Below, one piece after another: positions 1-10,640 of a DNA stretch of 64,000 nucleotides. Each line of letters opens with the position of its first letter. Positions within the stretch are counted from its first letter, which is position 1. This stretch comes from Blastobasis lacticolella. Lineage: Eukaryota; Arthropoda; Insecta; Lepidoptera; Blastobasidae. The stretch covers positions 4,403,001 to 4,467,000 of the forward strand of contig LR990055.1 in NCBI GenBank assembly GCA_905147135.1, written 5' to 3'. Under the pieces are notes generated by a model. That model searched no databases. It was given only the letters and a program-made list of their open reading frames with translations, and had not been told where the DNA came from. The translations under genes were made by a program, and so were the position numbers.

Positions 1-1674
1 GCGCGGCCCTGAGTCTTTTAATTTGGCTCAACATTGTCGTCATTTGTCACCGACTCGTCACCGGCTGCGACAAAATGGCCGCATTTATATCGCGCGGACG
101 CCTGATGGGGGCAATAAATAACTTAACAGGTGACTGATGCTTTTTTTATATGTTATCCAACACGCTCAAGAGTTTTGACTGAACAGTAGAGCTCTTTTTT
201 TGGACTCTCGCAAAGGGTAGGTATTTACGCCGGTATGCGCATACGTTTGCAACATTGTAGTTCAGGTGACAAGCAAAAACATGATCACCGTGGTTCATTC
301 ATTTTTATAGGACGAGCTGTACATCTCGTCTGAAAGAACATTGGCCGAATAGGGTTCTTGATAACATTTAGGACGTCTTCGAAAGTGATAGTAAAAACAA
401 TTTTTTTTGAGGTTTTGACATTTCTCATATACATCTTATGGGATGTGATGTCCACGCCTAGCGACAAGGAATAGGGGGAACAATATTGAAAAAATATATA
501 CCTACTTACCGTGTTATTCATACCCGTAGTCGTTATGGGGGCCCATTCAAATTAATTCATCTTATATCAAACAAAGTAAATGTATTGTTTCTTTTAGTTT
601 AGCATTAGTTAGTGTTTATCTACTTTCCTTGCTATACTTTAGCTAACGAGGAAGAATAATAAAATTAGTTGTTACATATTAATAAAATTTCTTTTTTGTC
701 TAACATGTGTAGCAAGTGGATACATAATGGTTAAAAACTAATATTATATTCATGCTTTCTTCGTGCCGCTTTTTTATCATATTCGTGCAGTTGTTCGTTA
801 AAAAAACGCTGTTTCCAAATACGCCATCTGTGTCAATTGTTGACACTATGTCAGCAAGGAGCAGGCATTGTAAAAAAAATATAACTAACGACCCGAGCCA
901 GCAACACGTGTGTGTTCATTTGCCTCAAACTTAAAAAAAAACAATTAAGAATAATTTAAAATCTTCGCCGAAAAGAATAAAGTTGAAATTTGAAAAGAGA
1001 ACTTTCGAAAAATATTCTTCCGTTTTAGTTTGCGTGAAATATTTTGGTGTTATTGATGAACTTGTATTATTACGGTAGCTCAGTGTCGTGTTAACGATTT
1101 TGAACTTTAGTGTAAAGATATAAGAGCCAAAGTGACAACGTAGCTAATGAGTGAAATATCTTAGCTTTGTGAATTAACCTACGACCTCTGAACTATTTGT
1201 CTTAAGTTTATTTGGTGAAAATGTCAACCGCTTCTAGTTTTCGGAATCGATTTAGCTAACGTGTAAACTATTATTCATTTGGGTGTTTAATTTGAGAACA
1301 ACATTAACTAGTTGCCGACGCAGATGTTTCGGAGATGAAGGAGGAACTGTCTGAAAATATTGAAATATTTATGGTGGCCAAATTAGTGCGAGGCCTGTAA
1401 CAAAAATCTTTACCAGATTCATGAAGGACCTACCTATCAAACAAAACTTTATTTAGTTTCAAAATTCAATTAGGAATCGGTATCCGAAAATATTGAAGTT
1501 ATTGAAGAAAAAGTAAAATACCTAAGAAGTATGGCGACCTTTTTTTTTTAAATTACCCAATGAATATAGAAAGTTACACCGAGAATTTTATGGAAATGGC
1601 AGTTGTTAGGTTACAAATAAGTCGCATACCTATTTAAAATTTCAGAATATGGAAATACATAATATTTACTTTAT
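1..1674. other. Intergenic, nothing recognised
   Basis: AT-rich DNA with short open frames only (none above about 80 codons) and no protein resemblance that I recognise. No convincing splice sites around a coding stretch and no clear repeat family. It may contain decayed transposon sequence. Confidence 0.5.
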
Positions 1675-1775
1675 GCCCCTTTCGGATGGCGCAGGGGCAA
1701 AGAGATTGGAAAGTTAGCGACCTTCTTGCCAGTATAATGAAGGTCGCTAACATTCCTATCTCTTTGCGCAGGGGC
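1675..1775. repeat. Hairpin MITE-like element
   Basis: Two arms, about 1691-1725 and 1739-1775, are inverted copies of each other with a 13-base loop. Shared core is GTTAGCGACCTTC and its complement, and both outer ends carry GCAGGGGC. The whole folds into a long hairpin of the kind made by small non-autonomous DNA transposons. No target duplication could be fixed with certainty. Confidence 0.65.
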
Positions 1776-2029
1776 GTTAGTTTGTGTTTACAGCCTGTAA
1801 CTTACTTGGGTACTTCGGTACTTACATGAAATAGGGTTTCTAGTTCATATGGTCTATTGTATTAAATAAAATATCAATGCTAAAATGATAGGTAAGTATA
1901 AGTACATCCACCGTACAGAAAAGTAAACTCTATTAAAATGTCCACTCTATCTACCCGAGTGGTCAATTCTGGCTTGGGGCCGCTTTCTTGCTCTTTAAAC
2001 TGATTTATATTTATTTTTATCGATACATC

Positions 2030-2360
2030 GGTGGCGGTGGCCCAGTAGTTAAGGTATCCGACTCGTAAGCGAGAGGTACGCTTCGAATCCCGCTGCGGCC
2101 AAGTACCTATAACTCTTTTCTAAGTTATGTACATTAGTTGAAAGCTAATCGACGCTCTTACGGTGAGTGAAAACATCGTGATGAGACCTGCACATTCAGG
2201 CGACTGAATATGTAACTATTATCCAATCTGGTCAGGTTCCAGGTCACGGAGATCAAATGGCAGCCACTCCACTGTAATTCAAGATCAAAATAATTCAAGG
2301 CGGACCCCGGGCCCTCGTGCGCGAGAACACATCCCGGAAATTAACGTCAAAGATGATTAT
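2030..2360 (+). repeat. tRNA-derived SINE, family A, near full length
   Basis: The 5' part is tRNA-like: an A-box-like block with 'agttaaggtatccgactcgt' is followed by a B-box-like 'cttcgaatcccgc' and a GGCCA end. The body has the family's conserved blocks (the 'ggcggaccccgggccc' block near 2300) and ends near GTCAAAGATGATT. Family A recurs at least ten times in the window on both strands. It is a SINE and not a tRNA gene, because the cloverleaf is degenerate and the long conserved tail follows it. Confidence 0.8.
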
Positions 2361-2992
2361 TTTTATTTATCATTTATTCTTATAGTGACTGTACTCTGTC
2401 CGGTTGCTAATCTGTCTAGATGCTTCGGAGGGGAAATGTCATCCTACTACATGTCCACCCTGCCGTATTGTTCACTATACCGAATTGTCCGGCAACCAAA
2501 ATGTCTAGTCCATCGAAACAACCACCTCTAAAACTCATATAAAGCCTTTCAAAAGACTGAGGTCCTGCGCGGGGGACCGGAGTTCAAGTGGAGGTTGGTC
2601 GCTCGCGTCTACAGCGAACCCGCCCCCCAGCATCACCAGGGTCGGAGGCTAGAGGATCAGCTAGGGGTAAAAGACTGGGGAAAGGGGGCACAGTAAGGAT
2701 CAGCGCCAAAGCCGATGGCCTAATTTAGTAACTATTTAGCATTAGCCTATCATCAATTATTAAGATAGACAAATGAAAATGGTATGAAGAGCCACGTCAC
2801 CGTAAGACTTATAAATAATTAAAAATTCTCTTACATTCCGACAATCATAGTTTCGGTTCAGATCTTACAACCACATGATAATTATCATTAATGTAATTCA
2901 GGAAAATGTAAACTTTTCATAGAAAAGAGTTCAACGCGCTTAACTTCCCCGTTTATGTCTTATATATGAATGTAACTAAAATTTGTTATTAT
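2361..2992. other. Intergenic, nothing recognised
   Basis: Contains a GC-richer block around 2560-2720 that reads like decayed retroelement sequence but matches nothing I can name. No open frame of note. Confidence 0.4.
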
Positions 2993-3128
2993 AACAATTT
3001 TCTATTGCTTACGACGCGAGGATGCCCAAGACCGGGCGAAGTGGAGAAGATCTTGTAGGAAAGCGGACCCTGGCAGAGGCCGGGATAAGCGCTAGGACGA
3101 TGATGATGATGAACAATTTTCTATTGCT
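2993..3128 (+). mobile_element. 5'-truncated LINE tail with perfect 17-bp target duplication
   Basis: A 102-bp insert (3010-3111) reads in one frame like the extreme C-terminus of an endonuclease/reverse-transcriptase LINE and ends in a GATGATGATG tail. The same tail occurs at 27997-28110, 30399-30890 and 60850-61020. The insert is flanked by identical 17-bp copies of AACAATTTTCTATTGCT at 2993-3009 and 3112-3128. This is the classic product of target-primed reverse transcription that stopped early. Confidence 0.85.
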
Positions 3129-3224
3129 CTAATTTAGAGCTTGGTTAAAGGGTTATTAGTGTTATTGTTATAATACACACCTATTACTAAGGCTCCGCTG
3201 TCTGTAACGGGGCAATTTCTTTAC

Positions 3225-3331
3225 ATAAATAAATAAATAATCGTGGACAAATTCACACAGCGCCATCTAGCCCCAAAGTGAGCAAAGCTTGTGTTATGGG
3301 TGTTAGATAACTGATAAACTACTTATATACT
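3225..3331 (-). repeat. SINE family B, tail half (split by the LTR element)
   Basis: On the minus strand this is the 3' half of a tRNA-headed SINE, with block 'ggggctagatggcgctgtg' next to a (TTTA)n tail. It continues at 8555 after the 5.2-kb LTR-flanked insertion. Other family B copies are at 16487-16806, 48310-48500 and 53164-53500, and these show the uninterrupted sequence across the junction. Confidence 0.8.
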
Positions 3332-3815
3332 TGTCGTCGCGTGAAGGAAAGGGGTGTATCAGGATCATTGTCATCAGGGTGGTGATATCAGTATTAGGTC
3401 GTATTCGTCCAGATAAATTAAAGAAAAGGTTCACATTTACTCCACTGTATTTATTCCATTTCATTTTTGCACATCACTTATAATTTCACTAGAATTCAGA
3501 GCGGTATTACAAATGTAGGCAGTTGAGGTAATTTACTTTCTTATTTCAAAGGTGATTTTAAAATTACTTTATTTTTAAACGTAAATAACACTTTCTATTA
3601 ACGAACTTCAAACGTAAACGAAATATGGAGACAGTTTTAAGACGCGTCACTCCTCGGCGGCGGTCGCGCCAAGAATGGCCGCCACTCGGCCCGAGTCGTG
3701 CCGTCGAGACTCTGTCAGCACGCCCCACCAGAGGGCGCACTCCCACTTCCGTTTTCATCGTCATGAGTCCGTACTATTGACCATATGAGTCCATACTATT
3801 GACCGTGATCCGTCA
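3332..3815. repeat. Left long terminal repeat (484 bp)
   Basis: Starts TGTCGTCGCG and ends GATCCGTCA. Almost identical to 8067-8554. Near its right end it has two diverged 22-bp tandem copies of a block containing 'tactattgacc', and in the middle a GC-rich stretch (3650-3745). Confidence 0.9.
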
Positions 3816-4479
3816 CGGCCGTCCTGCTGTACACACGTCCTCGTGTGTAATCTGAAACATGAAAACCATAGCACAGTACTATATTCGCTCGGTCACTTCT
3901 GACCACAACACATCACCCAAATAAGTCTTATGAATCATGTGATTGAGTCTATCACGACTGCATTAACCCACCAATTCTTCACATAAAACATACGTCCATT
4001 ATCATTTATCATACTAAACTTCTGTAGATTGAGAGATAACAACATCATCTTGTACATAAATTATTCTTTATAAGTTGCAGACATAAATTCAGCTACGACT
4101 TCAGTTCATTAGAGAGGCGTGACTAGGTATAACACTAGACGGTTCATAAACCGTATCACAATTACCACCAATGAAGAAGGTTTTATCATCGTCACCAGTG
4201 TTTTCCCCTTGATGCTCTTGTTGAGTGGGAAACAAGCCCCAATCTTAGAGCTCGCGTATCGTCCCCGACGTCCATTACTGTAGGTACATAGATTCACTAC
4301 AAATATGTGACATACCTACATCAAATTTTCAGTACTCAGCAAAAGACCCAATGTTACTTCGAGTGGGATTGAAACACTCCTTCATTAAATGCCATATGAT
4401 TTTTGGTCATCCGTCAGCGCCATCCTAATTTAAAAAGAATAAGTAATGTTACCATACAGGAGAAATGACACACAGGCGA

Positions 4480-4985
4480 CGAACCACCACACGACGGACG
4501 CCATCAGTCGGGCCGCCACGCAATCAGGCCGCCACGCAACCAGGCCGCCACGCAACTGGACCTGCACACAAGCGAAATACCACACAGACTAGGTGCCACA
4601 CAGGTTGGGTGTCACTCTGGTCAGTGCCACTCTAATCGTCAAACTATGAGTTTATTCATCATATATCCTGTGTCACGTCTACCAAAGCACGATACAGGTA
4701 AGATGTCACACACGGGTAAATTTCACAGAGGCAAAATGCCACACATAAAAATGCCACACCGGCGAAATGCCATACAGGTAGAATGCCTCACAGGCTAAAT
4801 ACCACACAGACTTAATGTCACACAGACTATGCCACACAGGCGAAATGCCAAACAGGCGGGATGCCACACAGGCGGGAGCCACACAGGCGGGAGCCACACA
4901 AGCGGGAGCCACACAGGCGGGAGCCACACAGGCGGGAGCCACACAGGCGGGAGCCACACAGACGGGAGCCACACAGGCGGGACAA
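4480..4985. repeat. Minisatellite, about 15-17-bp units
   Basis: From about 4690 to 4985 a unit resembling GCCACACAGGCGGGA is repeated. The copies are degenerate at the left and almost perfect 15-mers at 4845-4985. A related CCGCCACGCAA array lies at 4510-4555. The open frames here on both strands (Ala/Thr/Gln or Val/Ala/Pro/Cys repeats) are just translations of the array and not genes. Confidence 0.9.
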
Positions 4986-6483
4986 ATAAATAGAAGCTGT
5001 CTATAGATTCTCAGCTCGTGGTCAATCCTTCGACCAAATCTGTACTAAGTCAGTGATAGGTAACAGTGTATCTGCTATCATAACCCGGTCAATAACGGTC
5101 TACGAGTTACACAACAAGTAATCGTCACAGATCCGAACAACTGTTTACGGTGTCATCTCTACAAAAACAATAAAATAAAAATAAACATTATTTCTACTGC
5201 CCAATATCAAAACTAAATCAGAAGTTTAATAATAAGAAGCTCTCACGTCTATTTGATACGCCAGTTATAGGTAACAATAGTCCATTTGTTGCCACACCAA
5301 AACTAAACAAGCAATAATCATCGTCATCGATTTTAACTGTTCGAACGAGTATACTCTATCTAGACTTTACGTTACGTTTAAGCTCCCATTTTGAAACCAT
5401 TTAACAATGTTTGTAATAACATCCCATATCAAGCCACCTTCTAAAAAAAATTGCAAAATAAAATTTGCTATCTACAGCCACAACATCCGAGACTTTCGGG
5501 GCTCTTAGCCCAATGAGTCACACACATGACTCCCGGGTCACTCCAAGTCAGCCAAATAAATCTGGATGTTTGACCTCAACAACAATTCAGGTACTTAAAA
5601 ACTTGTACTGGCAGAAGGATATGAAATCTCACCATTGCTTACACTGTCTCATCTTACTGGCACAACAACAGAACTCAAAATAGTTACTTTATATCAGTAA
5701 TCAAGGAAATTTCAGTACTCGAAGCTAAAAATAATTTATAAAACCGGCTATTGAACTATCACCAAAATATCTGGATTTTCTCATCATCGTTATCGTTCAA
5801 CACTTTCTCACAAAGCTTAAAACAACTACCTGCTATTAGCCACGCTCCCATAGCCTCCATCAGGCCGGTAAGCAACCATAAAACTCTCCCATAGGCTCCA
5901 TTAGCCCACCATCACTGATAAAACACGATCACCTTCATACGATGATGCATCAAATTTTGAGAAAACAAAACGATCACATAAATCTCTATTGGGTTGGGTA
6001 TTGGGTTAGCGTCTTAGATTGATCCGTCTAACAAAGTCTTTATCCAGGTCAAACTAAGTCACATTGACTTAGTACACATGGTTTTCGGTCGAACTAAGTC
6101 ACAGGTTTATCTTTAGTTACTCAAAACATAATTCGAAATTATCTACCGTCAATCAGTTCACTTAATCGTGTTTACTTTTTTTTTTTCGTTAAATAACTTG
6201 ATACTAATATAACATTACGTTACTAACCAAACTACCTTTTTTTTGTAGTATTAAAAGAAACGTATATCGGTGATCCCATTTTTACCGCGGATATCTTATC
6301 TCTCTATTCTGCGGGAGCTCGCATAGAAATCGCGGAGATCGCGGGGTCGTTATTGAATGTGCACATAAGAAGCCTATCCTATCTCTAAGACAACATCCTA
6401 AAGTACACCAGCTTATTGTTCCACAAACTCACTGCTACGGCATCCCTGCCACACTGTTATTATCAAATATTTACTTAATCAGC

Positions 6484-6660
6484 AATCTGGAACGACTTAT
6501 GGTGACGGGAAAAGTCGAAGGCAAGAGACCCAGAGGCCGAAGTCCGAAGAGATGGGTGGACCAAATATCCGAACGATTCATCGAAACCGATGGAGACATG
6601 CAGTTTACCGAAGATGTCAGGATCCTCAGCAGTGAGGCAACGATCAAGAAGAAGAAGTCA
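6484..6660 (+). mobile_element. LINE remnant (C-terminus of reverse-transcriptase ORF)
   Basis: The frame starting at about 6499 gives GKVEGKRPRGRSPKRWVDQI, the basic GRPxKRWxD-type C-terminal segment common to RTE-like endonuclease/reverse-transcriptase polyproteins of Lepidoptera. Nothing of the catalytic domains is left. It is nested inside the LTR-flanked element. Confidence 0.6.
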
Positions 6661-7754
6661 GTCAGCAGCAGCACCACCATAACTATGCTTACGTACTCAA
6701 TTTATAAAAATAATAGCACTATGCTTTCCAAGTATTTCTTATTCTTGTTTTCTGATAACTGACGTGATGTTGGTAATACGTAAAATCATAGCGCACCATG
6801 TTTCAAGATGGTAAAATAATCTTAGATTAAATAACACTTTTTTTACTATAAACACTGTTTGACATTGGGACGGATTTAACATAATTCTTACTATTTTTGT
6901 GGAGTGATTTTTTTTCTTAGTAACTTTCTATCAGAGCCATTAACTGACATAGGTACCCGCAAAAGCTAACATTTTTAAACTTAGCAGTAGTTTTTGACAT
7001 TTTTACCAACAAATTGTAACACTGACGTAACTGACGTTGTTTATGTTTTGTTTACATTCTTTCTATTTGTAGTTTCACTAAAGATACAAATAAACCTGCC
7101 ATTCTCTCTACTAAGGGTATCAATAGTGTTTCTGTCAGAATACTTTTCTTAATTGTCAAAGTAAATAACTCCTAAAATCCGCTAGGGAGCCTCTTCAGCA
7201 CAGGTTTTTACTAAATAATAATTATGTATAGGACTCACCAGATAGAGAGGAACTGTTAATATCACATCATTTCTCAGTCATGTACACTCGCAGATTGTCT
7301 ACCATCGTCGTCCCATGTTGAAACAATCACGTTGAGGCTACCAGTCCAGCGTTGCATTCCAATGTTGTTCTCGTAGGTGAAGCGAACCGTTGTGCACCAT
7401 TGTTATGCAATAGAAGAAAATAATTGTATTAGTAAAACAAAAATAAAAAATTAATATACACCGTTTTTAATTGTTTGATTGTATTTAATCTGCAGAAATC
7501 TAAGCAATTAATTTACTTGTGGTGTCAAACCACACTGCTAAATGAATCTAAATGTAAGCGTTTACTTTAAAGTCATTGAATAAACTTTAGCTGGCTAATT
7601 TAGAACTACGCAAATTATTTAACTAACTCAATTTTATATTTAAAAAGGAAAATATTTTACATGAGTAATCTAAATTAAATTTAACAAAAACAAAGAAGCC
7701 ATACCAAAGTGCCGTCCATAGTAAGTTTCACTCGATTTTTAATAATGTTGTCGA

Positions 7755-7815
7755 TATCCCAGTGGTGCTCTCGAAGGCCCGGGGTCTGCCTTGACCATGA
7801 CCCATTTGGTACAGA
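7755..7815 (-). repeat. SINE family A fragment
   Basis: A short minus-strand match to the family A 'ggcccggggtc...cttgaccatga' block. Its 5' tRNA part is missing. Confidence 0.5.
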
Positions 7816-8066
7816 TGATCTGCTGTTTACTTTATGAATCCCCCAATCTTTCTGACGAAGTCTTTGTCTTATGTCTCGGGGTGTTTGGACTCTTGGCTGC
7901 GCTTTGAACATGTTAAATCATTTTACATTTTAATGTAGGCAACTCAACTGGATCGAGTAATCACCTTTCTTTTATTATTACGCTTTCACGTAGCGTATCT
8001 GCTTTGTCTTTGTTGTTTTTCATCATACCATCTCTTGGGCGTTGCGTTCGTCATCACCGCTTCTGA

Positions 8067-8554
8067 TGTCGTCGCGTGAAGGAAAGGGGTGTATCAGGAT
8101 CATTGTCATCAGGGTGGTGATATCAGTATTAGGTCGTATTCGTCCAGATAAATTAAAGAAAAGGTTCACATTTACTCCACTGTATTTATTCCATTTCATT
8201 TTTGCACATCACTTATAATTTCACTAGAATTCAGAGCGGTATTACAAATGTAGGCAGTTGAGGTAATTTACTTTCTTATTTCAAAGGTGATTTTAAAATT
8301 ACTTTATTTTTAAACGTAAATAACACTTTCTATTAACGAACTTCAAACGTAAACAAACGAAATGTGGAGACAGTTTCAAGACGCGTCACTCCTCGGCGGC
8401 GGTCGCGCCAAGAATGGCCGCCACTCGGCCCGAGTCGTGCCGTCGAGACTCTGTCAGCACGCCCCACCAGAGGGCGCACTCCCACTTCCGTTTTCATCGT
8501 CATGAGTCCGTACTATTGACCATATGAGTCCATACTATTGACCGTGATCCGTCA
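8067..8554. repeat. Right long terminal repeat (488 bp)
   Basis: Near-identical direct copy of 3332-3815. It carries four extra bases (a duplicated AAAC, near 8355) and two substitutions just after it. The genomic flank starting TACT follows directly. Confidence 0.9.
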
Positions 8555-8695
8555 TACTTTTAAATACATACTTATTATACAAAGAACACCCAGACAAGTA
8601 ACAGAAATTACAATTCATCATTTAAATTTCTGCCCGGCCGTGAATCGAACCCGGGACCTCTTGCGTGGCAGACCACTGAACCACTCAGGTCGTCA
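8555..8695 (-). repeat. SINE family B, tRNA-head half
   Basis: Continuation of 3225-3331. On the minus strand the tRNA-like head ('gagtggttcagtggtctgcc', B-box-like 'gggttcgattc') is followed by the 'aatttaaatgatgaatt' body. The TACT at 8555-8558 is the second copy of the target duplication of the LTR element. Confidence 0.8.
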
Positions 8696-10439
8696 AACCG
8701 TACCGTCGTGGAACCGTAATAGGACACTTGAAAGCTTCGTAGAATACGTGTTTCCATGGCCGTCGTAATAAATAATAAATGTGTGGAGTTAAAGAAATAC
8801 GGGGATGTAATTCGCATTCGTGTCCTACCAGGAAATGATATTCAAAGCGATCGATATGAACGATATGGCTTGCTTCACCGACTAGTTCGAGGCTCTGTTT
8901 ATGATGATGATGAATTCGTATAAAATTCGGTGTCGTCGATATGACGTCGCCAACGTCTGGTCAATATTTCGACGATCCAATTGTAGTTGGATCGATGGCA
9001 GTTTTACGCGTTTTTAGCATTATGCAACAATTAAAACTGCCATTGAGTTGCTGTAGCGATCTTATTACAATTCAATCTTCATTCAAGGCTCTGTTTGAGT
9101 GTCAGACGCAACCGCAATAGACAAAATTGCGATGCACACTAAAACACCGCAAATGGAGAACTTACACTACGGGAGCCCCGCCGTGGCATACCAATGGAAT
9201 GTAATCATAAAAACGATATTTGATGTAGGAAGCGCATCAACAAACCGATATATAAGACAAGATATTTAAAGAAGTTATAGAATATAACAAGCTTTTATCG
9301 CGCATTTTAATTGGGTACCATCTACGATCAGTCACAGACTGGTCAAGACAAAGCCCAAACTCCTAAGTTACTAACAATGTGTTTATCATTCGAAGTTTAG
9401 GATGTTCCTATGACCATTAGAAAAACCTATTAGATGGAAAACGGTAACTCCCAACACACGAATTCCACATACCAACAACTACTTCACTTCTCTATTTTGT
9501 GCAACAGACCAGGGCCTGCTTGTACGTCACCGCTTGCAAACCGAACTGAAAACGTGTACGCGTCGCGTCCACACAGTCACCGCGTATCAACCGGAGACAA
9601 AACGTACAGTTTTGTGCCTGTTGTGCCCTATTGGGCGCACGTTTGGTGACTAGGTACGCGGGTGTGGCACGACGACGTGCGGTTGCGACACGATTCCTTT
9701 GCAATGACTATGCGGACCCTGCGCGTTTGTTTACAAATAATAAAACAAACATTTCGAGCAAATCGAGCAGAAATCGCCTACGTCTATATGGGCTCTAACA
9801 ATACCCTATCCACAAGGAAAGCCCCGTCCCCCACCAAATTGGATTAGGCTGCAGGCGGCGGCATGCGGAATTTCCGTTTCCCCAATTGCGCGGGCGCACC
9901 TGCTGCCACGCAAGGTGGCCGGCCGGCACGCGCCGCGCTTTTTGCGCATGCGTACACGGCACCTGTATACGGCATCATATGGCGTAAACGTTGACATTAG
10001 ATATCGACCTTTCGCCGTCATTCACCTTTCGGCTTGTTACTATGGAGGTCTTGGAGGAGGGGGAGGGTAGGCGAAGTAATAACGATTGAGTATGGTGCGA
10101 GTATTGGTTGGGTATGTCGCTGTAGGATTGTGAAAACAGTTTGCTGTCGTAAAATGTGAACTGTTAGATACCTACACCATTATTGACTGCCCCAAGTTGA
10201 CAGATTTTAACACGAATGCAAAAGTAGGTAGTCATTCGTGTTTTTTCGAAATATACCGCTTGTAAATAATTTGGTGGTATTTGCTGTAGTTCAAAATTGA
10301 CTATGGTAACAAGCGCATAAGTTTTTGTATCCGACTTTGTAGAGACTGAGGGGCAAACGAATACACGCGTTAACTGATGGGAAATAGGTAAATCCCTCGG
10401 GCCAAGTTTTTATTACTATTATTTTTATTATTCTACGTA
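8696..10439. other. Intergenic with small inverted repeats
   Basis: No gene recognised. A perfect 8-bp hairpin (CGATCCAA, loop TTGTAG, TTGGATCG) lies at 8973-8994. It is followed by a looser inverted pair, atggcagtttta and aaaactgccat, at about 8995-9052. Together they may be a MITE relic. A GC-rich patch lies at 9840-9960. Open frames at 9434-10021 show no recognisable domain. Confidence 0.5.
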
Positions 10440-10640
10440 GTGATAAATAAGTGGACAGCCCACCTGATGGTAAAGAGTAATTTGTCGCACACTACATCTA
10501 CGATTTTATGCACTTAGGTCGCAGGCAACAAAAATGAAAATCCGCAGGTGCGTTGTTACTGTGAGGACTAAGATATAATACCTCATGCCTGTAATTGCGC
10601 TACCTACCTTATCCTTCAAACCGAAACACAATAGACCATT
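10440..10640 (-). repeat. SINE family C, 3' part
   Basis: Minus-strand copy of a short lepidopteran poly-A repeat whose conserved blocks are 'gcctgtaattgcgct' and 'cacctgatggtaa'. Other copies are at 11795, 13990, 14465, 29766, 41493, 52500 and 61800. Confidence 0.7.

Larger units (their letters stand above)
3332..8554. mobile_element. LTR-flanked retroelement with no recognisable coding capacity
   Basis: Two direct repeats (3332-3815 and 8067-8554) begin TG and end CA. They differ only by a 4-bp indel and two substitutions that I can see, so the insertion is recent. The flanks carry a 4-bp duplication, TACT (3328-3331 and 8555-8558), and the element splits a family B SINE. This fits integration by an LTR retrotransposon (4-bp duplications are typical of Gypsy and some BEL elements). 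The 4.25-kb interior has no gag, protease, reverse transcriptase or integrase frame. I see neither a TGG-type primer-binding site after the left repeat nor a purine tract before the right one. It is therefore best described as a non-autonomous large retrotransposon derivative (LARD-like). Orientation cannot be decided. The interior contains a minisatellite and a small piece of an unrelated LINE. Confidence 0.8.

Noticed and set aside
4480..4985. CRISPR-like array
   Set aside because: Units are contiguous without unique spacers, and the genome is eukaryotic.
4706..5006. Open frames encoding Ala/Pro/Val/Cys and Gly/Ala/Thr/Gln repeats on both strands
   Set aside because: They are simple translations of the 15-bp minisatellite, which stays open in several frames; no start context, no splicing, no homology.
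3332..8554. Simple segmental duplication of 484 bp
   Set aside because: TG...CA ends, 4-bp duplication and the split SINE fit an LTR insertion much better.
9434..10021. Cluster of short frames as a small gene
   Set aside because: Overlapping frames on both strands with no recognisable motif; GC fluctuation explains the lack of stops.
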